This document shows, piece by piece, positions 1 through 5,950 of a stretch of DNA of 5,950 nucleotides. The stretch is from Spirochaetales bacterium (GTDB lineage Bacteria; Spirochaetota; Spirochaetia; DSM-27196; PWMO01). The position numbers and the translations under genes are program-made. The notes beneath the pieces are model-generated. The model searched no databases, was not told where the DNA came from, and saw only the letters and a list, made by a program, of their open reading frames with translations. Positions within the stretch are counted from its first letter, which is position 1, and each line of letters opens with the position of its first letter. The stretch lies in contig SLTF01000311.1 in the NCBI GenBank assembly GCA_007130025.1, positions 1 to 5,950 on the forward strand, written 5' to 3'.

Positions 1-1503
1 ACTATATCCGTAATGGTGTATGAACGCGGGCAGGTGCCGTCTGCCGAGGGGACCGTTCGAGAAAACAAGTGGGTGGATTGGATCCGCCAGGACAGCGGCA
101 TTAATGTCGAGTTCTACCCGGTACCGCGGTGGGAGGTAACGGAGACGTTAAACCCTGCGTTCGCCGCGGGTGTGGCGCCTGACATCATCAATGATTACTC
201 GCGTGACAATATGGCGCTTTTCCACAGCCAAGGAGTGCTGGCGCCTCTTGATGACTGGATCGAGGAGTACGCGCCGCGGTTGAAGGCGTATCTGGACGAG
301 AATCCGGCTCTTGAGCCGTTCTTGCGATTTGGCGAGGACAACCGGTTGTATGCAGTCACAAACATGCGCCCGTTACATTCAATCGCGAACCATCAGATCT
401 GGATCCGCAAAGATTGGCTCGACAACCTCGGTCTTGAGATCCCGGATACTGAAGAGGAGTTTTTTGCCGTCGCCGACGCGTTTGTCAATGACGATCCGAA
501 TCAATCGGGCGAGAACGATACGTTCGCTTTCGCCGATGGTCATCCGTATACCCCAATAGTGCGCGCGCTGTACGCCGGCGGAGGGCATAATCGGAAGTGG
601 CTTGTCGACGACGATGGGAGCGTTGTGTACGCGCGAACCGCCGAACAGACGCTCGATTACCTTCGTTTTCACAAATTGGCTCAGGATCGGGGTTGGGTCG
701 ACCCCGAGCTGATCACCGATCCGAATTTCGAACGCCAGGTGCGTCTGTGGGTAACCGATCGCGCCGGGATTTACTTCGGGCAGGTTGGACCACCACAATT
801 CGACGACTTGAAGGCAAACGTTCCTCACGCCGACATCGTGCCGATTTTGCCGTTTGAGACGGCGCACGGACGCCACGGTCTCTTCCAGGAACCGCCGACA
901 CAACGGTATATCGCTCTGAATGCGGAAATCGAGAATCCTCGGTTGGCCCTGAAGTACCTCGAATGGCACTTATTCGACGGATGGTTCACGTTGCAGTTCG
1001 GGTTCGAAGGGGAACACCATGAGATCGATCAAGAAACCGGACTTCCGCGGTACTTGATTTTTGGTCAAGAAAGAACCGACAGGCTCAACTACAACGTAGA
1101 GTACCGCCTCCTGCATCAGTTCGAGTTGCCCCCCGGTTGGTTTGCTCATCTCGCACCGGAAGACGATCCACACGAACAGGAAAGAGCGCGACTTCAGGAA
1201 CAAGCATTGGTGACACAGCTAACCGTGCCCTACCGACGCGACATGCCGTATCGGCCGGCGATGCGCGAACTTCTGGCGTTTTACGACGAATTTGATCCCG
1301 TTTTCGATGACATATTCAATCAGGTCGTTCGAGGAGATCAAACACCGGAATGGGCTTACGAACAAACGCTCGCGGAGTGGGACCGGCTCGGTGGGCCACA
1401 AATGGAAGCTATCGTGCAAGAGTGGTACGAGCAAGAAGAACCCGGATGGGGTGATTGGCGACTCGATCTCGACGGCATGTTAGCGGAATTTCTCGGCGAA
1501 TAA
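1..1503 (+). CDS. ABC transporter extracellular sugar-binding lipoprotein (LplA/YtcQ-like), 5' partial
   Basis: This is the solute-binding component of a carbohydrate ABC importer; it would sit outside the membrane and pass an oligosaccharide to the permeases. The frame is open from base 1 (TISVMVYERG...). In this family that strand opens the mature domain, after a lipoprotein signal peptide and a short linker. I therefore take the ATG at 13 as internal and the gene as missing its N-terminus. Counting from that Met, seen motifs include the segment APDIIND near residue 55, IWIRKDWLDNLGL (129-141), and an acidic Asp/Asn loop DDPNQSGENDTF (160-171). That loop matches the 'DPxxNGxxDE' loop typical of LplA-like proteins and may bind Ca2+ (inference). 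The C-terminal lobe is rich in Trp, Tyr and acidic residues, ending in a helical tail. The stop is TAA at 1501-1503. No permease gene follows; the next gene is an enzyme. The ligand cannot be read from sequence. Confidence 0.9.
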   Translation, partial: TISVMVYERGQVPSAEGTVRENKWVDWIRQDSGINVEFYPVPRWEVTETLNPAFAAGVAPDIINDYSRDNMALFHSQGVLAPLDDWIEEYAPRLKAYLDENPALEPFLRFGEDNRLYAVTNMRPLHSIANHQIWIRKDWLDNLGLEIPDTEEEFFAVADAFVNDDPNQSGENDTFAFADGHPYTPIVRALYAGGGHNRKWLVDDDGSVVYARTAEQTLDYLRFHKLAQDRGWVDPELITDPNFERQVRLWVTDRAGIYFGQVGPPQFDDLKANVPHADIVPILPFETAHGRHGLFQEPPTQRYIALNAEIENPRLALKYLEWHLFDGWFTLQFGFEGEHHEIDQETGLPRYLIFGQERTDRLNYNVEYRLLHQFELPPGWFAHLAPEDDPHEQERARLQEQALVTQLTVPYRRDMPYRPAMRELLAFYDEFDPVFDDIFNQVVRGDQTPEWAYEQTLAEWDRLGGPQMEAIVQEWYEQEEPGWGDWRLDLDGMLAEFLGE

Positions 1504-1565
1504 CCGTACGTGAGGTCCAAAACCCCGTTCGGCGTAACGTCGACTGGATTAAGACACGATTGGAG

Positions 1566-1590
1566 CGAGGGCGCCGGCGGGGCGCCCTCG
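1566..1590 (+). terminator. GC-rich hairpin between the binding-protein gene and the GH28-like gene
   Basis: Bases 1566-1575 (CGAGGGCGCC) are perfectly complementary to 1581-1590 (GGCGCCCTCG), with a 5-base loop. The stem lies 62 bases after the TAA of the upstream gene. No T-run follows (next bases TGTCATCTAC), so it is not a standard intrinsic terminator. Likely roles are a 3'-end stabiliser, or partial terminator, that keeps binding-protein mRNA above that of the downstream enzymes, as is common in sugar ABC operons. The stem is directly visible; the role is inference. Confidence 0.5.
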
Positions 1591-1651
1591 TGTCATCTAC
1601 GGTCACGAACGACACGAATAAAAGGATAGAAGGAAACCTGGAGTTCGAGGG

Positions 1652-1657
1652 AAGGAG
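1652..1657 (+). promoter_or_regulatory. Shine-Dalgarno site of the GH28-like gene; start codon ambiguous
   Basis: AAGGAG at 1652-1657 is a strong ribosome binding site. It lies 3 bases before ATG 1661, 6 before GTG 1664 and 9 before ATG 1667, all in one frame. The normal spacing of 5-9 bases favours GTG 1664 or ATG 1667 over the first ATG, so the true protein may be one or two residues shorter than annotated. Confidence 0.6.
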
Positions 1658-1660
1658 ACC

Positions 1661-2944
1661 ATGGTGATGGAAATGTTCATCGATGCGAGAAAATACGGAG
1701 CCAAAGGAGACGGCAGGTCAGACGATACCGACGCACTGAACTCCGCTATCAATCAATGTGCGGCCGCAGGCGGCGGTCAGGTTTACCTCGCTCCCGGTAT
1801 ATACGTGTCCGCTACGATTCAATTGAAAAGTGATGTCATCCTCTATTTGGATGCGGGCGCAATCGTGAAGGGTCTTGACGATCCCGATGCGTATACGTCC
1901 TACATGCCCGACCACGACAAGAAGTCGCGATGGCATCGAGCGCTAGTATTGATCAACGGTGTTGAGAACGCCGGTATAGCGGGCCCGGGTAAAATCGACG
2001 GCGGTCATGTATTTGATCCGTTGGGCGAGGAGAAGATGCGAGGTCCACACACGATCCTGGTAGGTTCGTCCAAACATGTGTCTATCCGGGATATTACGAT
2101 CGTCAACTCGGCGAACTATCATATTCTCGTGCTCAGCAGCGATGAGGTCGACGTCAACAACGTCACGACGTACGGTGGATGGGATGGATTCCATATTCGA
2201 GGTACCGAAGATCGGGCGTCCCGTCGTGTTACCGTTACCGGCTGTCGGTTTTTCACCGGCGACGATTGCATAGCCGGTGCGTGGGTCGACGACTTGGTGA
2301 TCCATAACTGTCTTCTGAACAGTTCGTGTAACGGGATCCGCTGGATCGGTCCCGGTAGCCGGATGCTGATAAGCGGTTGTACGATTTTCGGCCCGGGGCG
2401 GTATCCACACCGGACACAGGATCGGTACAACTCGCTTGTCGGGATCATTCTGCAACCAAGCGCGTGGACTCCGATGCGTGGTGAGCTGACTCACGTCAGG
2501 ATATCGAACATTGCCATGCATAACGTGATCGCTCCATTCATGATCTACTCCAAACCCGGGAGTTCCATCGGAGACGTAGAGCTAAGCCGGATCACCGCGA
2601 CCGGCGTATACGGAGCCCCGTGTTCAATCGAGAGCTGGAGCGATAATGCCGTGCGGTCGGTTACCGTCCGTGATGTCTCGGTCGATTACCATTACGAGAG
2701 GAACGACGCCGGACACGACATCGAGATCACCGAACCGCGAACCGGTTCGCGAGCGCTGCCTGTATGGGGGCTGTACGCGCGGCGCACCGAGCGACTAGTG
2801 TTAGAGGATGTTCGTTTCTCTTGTGAACCCGAGGACGTCCGCCAGGCGATTCGCACCGATCAAGTCCGCGAGTTCCATCATGACAATCTCCGGCTTCCCG
2901 ACTGGGTGCACACCAGCAGGACGTCCATTGACGACGGTGCTTGA
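1661..2944 (+). CDS. GH28-like right-handed beta-helix glycosidase (polygalacturonase-related), probably cytosolic
   Basis: The 427-aa product resembles glycoside hydrolase family 28 and the pectate-lyase superfamily. The N-terminal motif YGAKGDGRSDDTDAL (12-26), followed by AGGGQVYLAPG, is the classic opening of these beta-helix proteins. Repeated short beta-strand turns follow (e.g. IAGPGKIDGG, VSIRDITIVNS, VDVNNVTTYGG). In GH28, three Asp in NTD and (G/Q)DD drive inverting hydrolysis, and GHG and RIK motifs bind substrate. Here WDG (174-176) stands in for NTD, GDD is intact (200-202), CNG (223-225) replaces GHG, and I find no RIK. This suggests a hydrolase of altered specificity rather than a plain polygalacturonase. 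There is no signal peptide, so I infer action in the cytosol on imported oligosaccharide. It follows the binding-protein gene and precedes a second candidate enzyme in the same direction. Other beta-helix activities, including lyase or epimerase, are not excluded. Confidence 0.85.
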   Translation: MVMEMFIDARKYGAKGDGRSDDTDALNSAINQCAAAGGGQVYLAPGIYVSATIQLKSDVILYLDAGAIVKGLDDPDAYTSYMPDHDKKSRWHRALVLINGVENAGIAGPGKIDGGHVFDPLGEEKMRGPHTILVGSSKHVSIRDITIVNSANYHILVLSSDEVDVNNVTTYGGWDGFHIRGTEDRASRRVTVTGCRFFTGDDCIAGAWVDDLVIHNCLLNSSCNGIRWIGPGSRMLISGCTIFGPGRYPHRTQDRYNSLVGIILQPSAWTPMRGELTHVRISNIAMHNVIAPFMIYSKPGSSIGDVELSRITATGVYGAPCSIESWSDNAVRSVTVRDVSVDYHYERNDAGHDIEITEPRTGSRALPVWGLYARRTERLVLEDVRFSCEPEDVRQAIRTDQVREFHHDNLRLPDWVHTSRTSIDDGA

Positions 2945-3069
2945 TCGGATATGGGTCATCGATCTTCCGCGGCGCTGCCCAAGAGAGACGGTCTGCTCCA
3001 TGCCGAGATGATACGCATGACGCGTGGCATGTTCGCTGCATCGTGACGATACAAAGTCTGGAGAGTCCA
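2945..3069 (+). promoter_or_regulatory. 125-bp leader before the 568-aa gene, with inverted repeats and a Shine-Dalgarno
   Basis: This short gap holds the inverted repeat CATGCC (2999-3004) / GGCATG (3026-3031). It also holds an 11-base odd palindrome, ATCGT-G-ACGAT (3040-3050), ten bases before the ribosome binding site GGAG (3060-3063). I see no convincing -35/-10 pair and no T-run terminator. The palindrome could be an operator half or chance. The Shine-Dalgarno, 6 bases before ATG 3070, is what sets the start of the next gene. Confidence 0.4.
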
Positions 3070-4776
3070 ATGAGTTCAGAGAAAAACAGCCATGACATGG
3101 ATTTGGCCGCCTATATTGAGAGTTGTGAGCCGCATTACGATGATTCGGTCGCAATGCTTCGACGTGAATGGACGTCATCCGGCTATCACTCGACCTTGCC
3201 TTCGGGAGCAGTCGTCCACCCCACGCGGGACTCATTCGATTACGCAACTGCGCTGATCCGTACAGGACGTACACAACACGTGGATCGTGGTCATCGCGTC
3301 TTGCGCACTTGTCTGGACCTCCAGGAACAGGATCCGACCATGCCGACCTTCGGTATCTGGCCGTACGCGCTCGAGGAGACTATAGATCAAATGAGCCCGC
3401 CGGACTGGAACTGGGCCGATTTCTGCGCTGCGCGAATCGCGCTGGTGCTTCACGATCACGGGCAGATTCTCGAACCCGCTCTCATCAAGGAGTTGCGGCG
3501 TGCATTGGAATCGGCGGCGTACAGCATCTTCCGCCGGAACGTGCAGTCGGGCTACACGAATATTGCGATAATGGGAGCCGGTGTATGCGCGGTCGCCGGG
3601 GAGATGCTCGGAGTCCGCTTCTTGGTCGACTACGGCCGGGAGCGGCTATCCAAACTCGTGGAGCACACGAAGTATCACGGGGGATTCAACGAATACAACA
3701 GCCCAACGTATACGATTGTCGCATTGGAAGAAGCCGAACGCATACTGCACTTGGTTCGTGACGCCGATTGTCGCGAACACGCGGAGCGGATTAGACGCGA
3801 GGGGTGGCGAGTGATCGCGGAGCACTTTCACCCTGCGACACACCAATGGGCTGGGCCGCACAGCCGCGCCTATTCGGACCTACTTGGGGCGACTATAGCC
3901 GAAAAGCTGACTCGCCGCACCCAGGTTGCGGTACGCGCTTTCAGGAATGGACCGGTCACCAAACTCCCAGCGTTCTTCCCTGAACTCCCGTGTCCGGACG
4001 AGTTCGTACCGCGGTTTTGGCGACTGCCGTCCACACCAACCGTCACGAAGACGTGTTTCATCCGACGCGTCCCTGAAAGCGATTCGGTCAGTGGATATAC
4101 ATGGCTCTCGCGCGATGTTTGTCTGGGCAGCGTTAATCATGACTCGATGTGGACGCAACGACGAGGGCTTATCGGTTACTGGCCGATTAGTCCCGACCAC
4201 GTAGTCGTTTTTCGCTGCAGATTCCTGAAAGATGGAAAAGACTTTGCCAGTGCCGCTATCGTTAACAGCCAGATGAACGATTACGTCCTGACCGGAGTCC
4301 ATTTCCTTGACGGATACGGTGATTATCACAACCATCTCGATCGCCCGGCTGACGGCGTCTTCGAAGCGTCATCTCTGGTGTGCCGGTTTTTGGTGACTGG
4401 GCCCGGTGCCCAGGCGGAAGATCTCGGAGAGGGAGTTTACCGATTGTCGGCCGGAACGCATGCTGTCATTCTGTGCACGGTACCGGCAGTATTCGATGAC
4501 GCACCGATTCCTTGGCGCCACGAGATCGCTCATGGTTCCGCGTGGGTTGAGGCTGTGTGTCAGGAAGGCGAACGCTTTCATTTCTCCATACCCGAACTCG
4601 GAACCGTACGTCTGATATCGGGTGTGCACGTAGTCAGTTCCGACACGATGTCCGACTCCAACGTAGGGAGTTATGCTCTTCCTTCGGTCATCGACGAAGG
4701 AGATCGGTTGACAGCGAAATGGTGTCCCGAACACAGCGCGAGTCTCCGGATTTCTGTTCCGACTGGCGACACGTAA
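3070..4776 (+). CDS. Uncharacterised 568-aa protein, possible alpha/alpha-toroid polysaccharide lyase
   Basis: I do not recognise a named family. The start is ATG 3070, because GGAG lies 6 bases upstream and the sequence becomes protein-like there; the frame is open back to TTG 2941 but that stretch looks non-coding. Residues ~1-300 are mostly helical, with conserved-looking islands: FGIWPYALEE (94-103), DWNWADF (112-118), GYTNIAIMGAG (161-171), GGFNEYNSPTYT (204-215) and WAGPHSRAYSD (260-270). Residues ~325-568 are beta-rich, including WTQRRGLIGYWP (361-372) and YHNHLDR (419-425). A helical toroid followed by a beta-sandwich is the layout of heparinase II/III-like and related lyases, which use Asn/His to neutralise the uronate and Tyr/His as base and acid. 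N164, N207, Y209, Y214, H264 and Y268 are candidates (inference). No signal peptide is seen, so it is probably cytosolic and acts with the GH28-like enzyme upstream. It could instead be an alpha/alpha-barrel hydrolase. Confidence 0.75.
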   Translation: MSSEKNSHDMDLAAYIESCEPHYDDSVAMLRREWTSSGYHSTLPSGAVVHPTRDSFDYATALIRTGRTQHVDRGHRVLRTCLDLQEQDPTMPTFGIWPYALEETIDQMSPPDWNWADFCAARIALVLHDHGQILEPALIKELRRALESAAYSIFRRNVQSGYTNIAIMGAGVCAVAGEMLGVRFLVDYGRERLSKLVEHTKYHGGFNEYNSPTYTIVALEEAERILHLVRDADCREHAERIRREGWRVIAEHFHPATHQWAGPHSRAYSDLLGATIAEKLTRRTQVAVRAFRNGPVTKLPAFFPELPCPDEFVPRFWRLPSTPTVTKTCFIRRVPESDSVSGYTWLSRDVCLGSVNHDSMWTQRRGLIGYWPISPDHVVVFRCRFLKDGKDFASAAIVNSQMNDYVLTGVHFLDGYGDYHNHLDRPADGVFEASSLVCRFLVTGPGAQAEDLGEGVYRLSAGTHAVILCTVPAVFDDAPIPWRHEIAHGSAWVEAVCQEGERFHFSIPELGTVRLISGVHVVSSDTMSDSNVGSYALPSVIDEGDRLTAKWCPEHSASLRISVPTGDT

Positions 4777-5539
4777 TCGCACGAGAGTACCGGTCGAGAG
4801 CACTTCGCGATCGGCCAATATGCTCGTGGTGAGAAACTCGCTGGATCGGATTGTAGCGTGTTCCCGGCCGGTCACCCGCACGCTAAGCTTGGATCGATTG
4901 GGTTTCACCGTCGCGCAGCCACCTCGGCGTCCTACCTGCGGTGGCTGCCCTTGTTTGGGCACGGACGCCCAAACCTCCGGAGAGGAGGTGGAAGGTTCGC
5001 CGGATCTCCTATCTCTTGACTCGCTTCACCGAACCGATGCAGCGTCGAATCGCGCCGAAGGAGGCTACGCTGGCTGGCCAATCCGGCACCCAAGCTGGAA
5101 AGTCGTGCCGACGATCTACACGTGCGCGAGTATCGGGAATCGGCAGCGTGTTTGCACAGAGCGCGACGGTGGGAGGGTTCACATCGCACACTCCACTAAT
5201 GGGCAGAGACATCTCGGAGGTGGTGGCTCACGCCGAAACTGATCACTCGTGGCGCATCGCCTCGTCGTGGCGCGGTCCAGACGTCCGTAACGGTCGAACC
5301 GCGTGGCAGTCGATCCTACCGGACTCACCCTACGTGACGATGCGACCTCGCAGCCGTGACCCACTGGGCGCATTGAGCTGAATACATCCCGCATGTTCCC
5401 CGCGTTGTTCATAGATAGGATGCGGCGCCCGATCGGCGCATGGAAAAGTGGTCGGGATCCAGGCGGGAACGCGGTTCTCGAGCAGATGGGTATGAGCGTC
5501 CGGCCGATGATATGATCACGCGACCTTAGCCTACGGCAT
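4777..5539. other. 763-bp region without a convincing gene
   Basis: This stretch lies between the convergent ends of the sugar locus (+) and the higBA module (-). Open frames exist on both strands, e.g. 4820-5242 (+), 4941-5381 (+) and 5179-5412 (-). Their translations are Arg/Ser/Pro-rich, overlap one another, lack ribosome binding sites and show no recognisable domain, as expected of chance frames in GC-rich DNA. I found no tRNA, rRNA, CRISPR or transposase remnant. Its left third is packed with inverted repeats, described separately. The right end (about 5382-5539) holds only a weak 5-bp hairpin, GCGCC/GGCGC at 5425-5439. A decayed gene whose ancestor I cannot recognise remains possible. 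Confidence 0.6.
4780..4988. repeat. Cluster of five closely spaced inverted repeats after the 568-aa gene
   Basis: Stems read directly from the sequence are as follows. (1) CACGAG 4780-4785 with CTCGTG 4823-4828, enclosing CCGGTCG 4790-4796 with CGATCGG 4808-4814 (one G-T pair). (2) TAGCGTG 4854-4860 with CACGCTA 4879-4885. (3) GCAGCCACC 4915-4923 with GGTGGCTGC 4940-4948, 9 bp. (4) TTTGGGC 4954-4960 with GCCCAAA 4967-4973. (5) CCTCC 4974-4978 with GGAGG 4984-4988. A sixth, CGGCAC 5084-5089 with GTGCCG 5105-5110, lies further right. Stems 4 and 5 abut directly. None is followed by a T-run on either strand. They start four bases after the stop codon, so they could form the 3' end of the sugar-locus transcript, act as a bidirectional boundary between convergent genes, or be a structured RNA. 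The role is unknown. Confidence 0.45.
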
Positions 5540-5842
5540 TCAGGAAGCTCTGTGATGCTGCCTAATCATCCCAAGTTCATCCCCTTTCTCTTCCATCAGC
5601 TTTTCGAGATCATACCGACTCTGCATGTTCATCCAGAAGCCAGCAGTCGTTCCAAAGAACCTCGACAGCCTGATCGCCGTGTCGGCGGTGATCTTTCTCC
5701 TTCCCTTGATAATCGCGTCTATTCTGGGAGGATCCACGAAAATGCCCTTGGCAAGTGCATACGGTGTTATGCCCATGGGATCGAGAAACTCTTCTTTCAG
5801 AACCTCACCCGGTGTGGACAGCTCTATTAGATCCGTTCTCAT
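5540..5842 (-). CDS. higA: HigA-family antitoxin (XRE-type helix-turn-helix)
   Basis: This 100-aa protein is the antitoxin of a type II module. It binds and neutralises the HigB mRNA-cleaving toxin and represses the operon promoter through a helix-turn-helix. Seen motifs are TPGEVLKEEFLDPMGIT (10-26), which is the HigA opening signature, the helix-turn-helix PYALAKGIFVDPPRIDAIIKG (27-47), and the highly typical ITADTAIRLSRFFGT (51-65) then GFWMNMQSRYDLE (68-80). The length is normal for the family. I chose ATG 5842 because GGAGG lies 8 bases upstream; a TTG at 5869 overlapping the toxin stop would add nine residues but has no suitable ribosome site. It follows the toxin gene after 23 bases and is surely co-transcribed with it. 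Autoregulation is expected from the family; the operator would lie beyond the right edge. Confidence 0.93.
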   Translation of the reverse strand: MRTDLIELSTPGEVLKEEFLDPMGITPYALAKGIFVDPPRIDAIIKGRRKITADTAIRLSRFFGTTAGFWMNMQSRYDLEKLMEEKGDELGMIRQHHRAS

Positions 5843-5850
5843 ATCGCTAA

Positions 5851-5855
5851 CCTCC
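5851..5855 (-). promoter_or_regulatory. Shine-Dalgarno of higA
   Basis: GGAGG on the minus strand, 8 bases before ATG 5842, inside the 23-base higB-higA gap. It decides the start against the alternative TTG at 5869. Confidence 0.75.
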
Positions 5856-5865
5856 AGCTTTGCGG

Positions 5866-5950
5866 TCAATGGTAGTCGGTGATTTCAACGTCAAAGGCGT
5901 TTCCGTCGTCCCATCGGAAACAGACTCGCCACTGATCGTTGATGCGGATG
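5866..5950 (-). CDS. higB: HigB-family toxin (RelE superfamily mRNA interferase), 5' partial
   Basis: Only the C-terminal 27 residues are in the window, read from the right edge: IRINDQWRVCFRWDDG, then NAFDVEITDYH and stop TGA (complement of 5866-5868). This is the highly characteristic HigB/RelE-like ending, with the RINDQWRxCFRW strand pair and the terminal DYH. These toxins fold as RelE-type ribosome-dependent endoribonucleases; in that family the C-terminal Arg and His/Tyr residues lie near the RNA-cleaving site. The toxin-first order and immediate higA downstream are the classic higBA arrangement. Whether the N-terminal part is intact cannot be judged here. Confidence 0.88.
   Translation of the reverse strand, partial: IRINDQWRVCFRWDDGNAFDVEITDYH

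Noticed and set aside
379..969. 196-codon open frame on the minus strand
   Set aside because: It lies wholly inside the well-supported binding-protein gene and has no recognisable domain; it mirrors the codon structure of the real gene.
1943..2521. 192-codon open frame on the minus strand
   Set aside because: It is antisense to the GH28-like gene, with no domain and no independent support.
2941..3069. Upstream in-frame extension of the 568-aa gene to a TTG overlapping the GH28-like stop
   Set aside because: The added 43 residues are low in protein character, no suitable ribosome site precedes the TTG, and ATG 3070 has GGAG at 6 bases.
3168..3761. 197-codon open frame on the plus strand in another frame
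   Set aside because: It overlaps the 568-aa gene, is Arg/Gly/Ser-rich as expected for a shifted frame in GC-rich DNA, and has no ribosome site.
4707..4712. TTGACA, a possible -35 box
   Set aside because: It is inside the coding sequence and no -10-like hexamer follows at 16-18 bases.
4369..4962. 197-codon open frame on the minus strand
   Set aside because: It is mostly antisense to the end of the 568-aa gene and shows no family motif.
4820..5381. Two overlapping plus-strand open frames of 140 and 146 codons in the gene-free gap
   Set aside because: The composition is Arg/Ser/Pro-rich, neither has a Shine-Dalgarno or a recognisable domain, and inverted repeats lie in their 5' part. I could not link either to a transposase or other decayed gene.
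5510..5516. TATGAT, a possible -10 box on the plus strand
   Set aside because: No -35 element lies at the right distance and the next plus-strand sequence is antisense to higA.
5843..5869. TTG start for higA overlapping the higB stop
   Set aside because: ATG 5842 has GGAGG at 8 bases and gives the usual HigA length; the nine extra residues contain the ribosome site itself.

Overview
The window looks like bacterial DNA of moderately high GC from an organism that lives on plant or algal polysaccharides. The first gene belongs to the LplA/YtcQ-like class of sugar-binding proteins, common in Paenibacillus-type Firmicutes and in free-living spirochaetes. Together with the higBA pair this fits a free-living carbohydrate-scavenging bacterium, but the sequence alone does not fix the phylum. 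Spirochaetota or Paenibacillaceae are guesses.

Layout. Positions 1-1503 (+) hold most of an ABC-transporter extracellular sugar-binding lipoprotein whose signal peptide lies off the left edge. After a 157-bp gap with a perfect 10-bp GC-rich hairpin (1566-1590), 1661-2944 (+) encodes a 427-aa right-handed beta-helix protein related to glycoside hydrolase family 28 (polygalacturonase type). It keeps the catalytic Asp pair but has lost other hallmark residues of the family. After a further 125 bp, 3070-4776 (+) encodes a 568-aa protein I cannot name. Its helical N-terminal half and beta-rich C-terminal half resemble the alpha/alpha-toroid polysaccharide lyases (heparinase II/III-like layout). 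Positions 4777-5539 carry no convincing gene but contain a run of closely packed inverted repeats. At the right edge, on the minus strand, is a HigBA-type toxin-antitoxin module: higA complete (5540-5842) and the last 27 codons of higB (5866-5950).

Working model (inference). The binding protein captures an oligosaccharide for ABC import. The two enzymes have no signal peptide and would act on the imported oligosaccharide in the cytosol, one as a glycosidase and one as a possible lyase on a uronic-acid-containing glycan. No permease, ATPase or regulator is visible, so these would lie upstream of the window or elsewhere. The higBA module is convergent to the sugar locus and probably functionally unrelated. 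The most novel material is the unnamed 568-aa protein paired with an atypical GH28-like enzyme. The hairpin-rich gap at 4777-5539 is the second point of interest.
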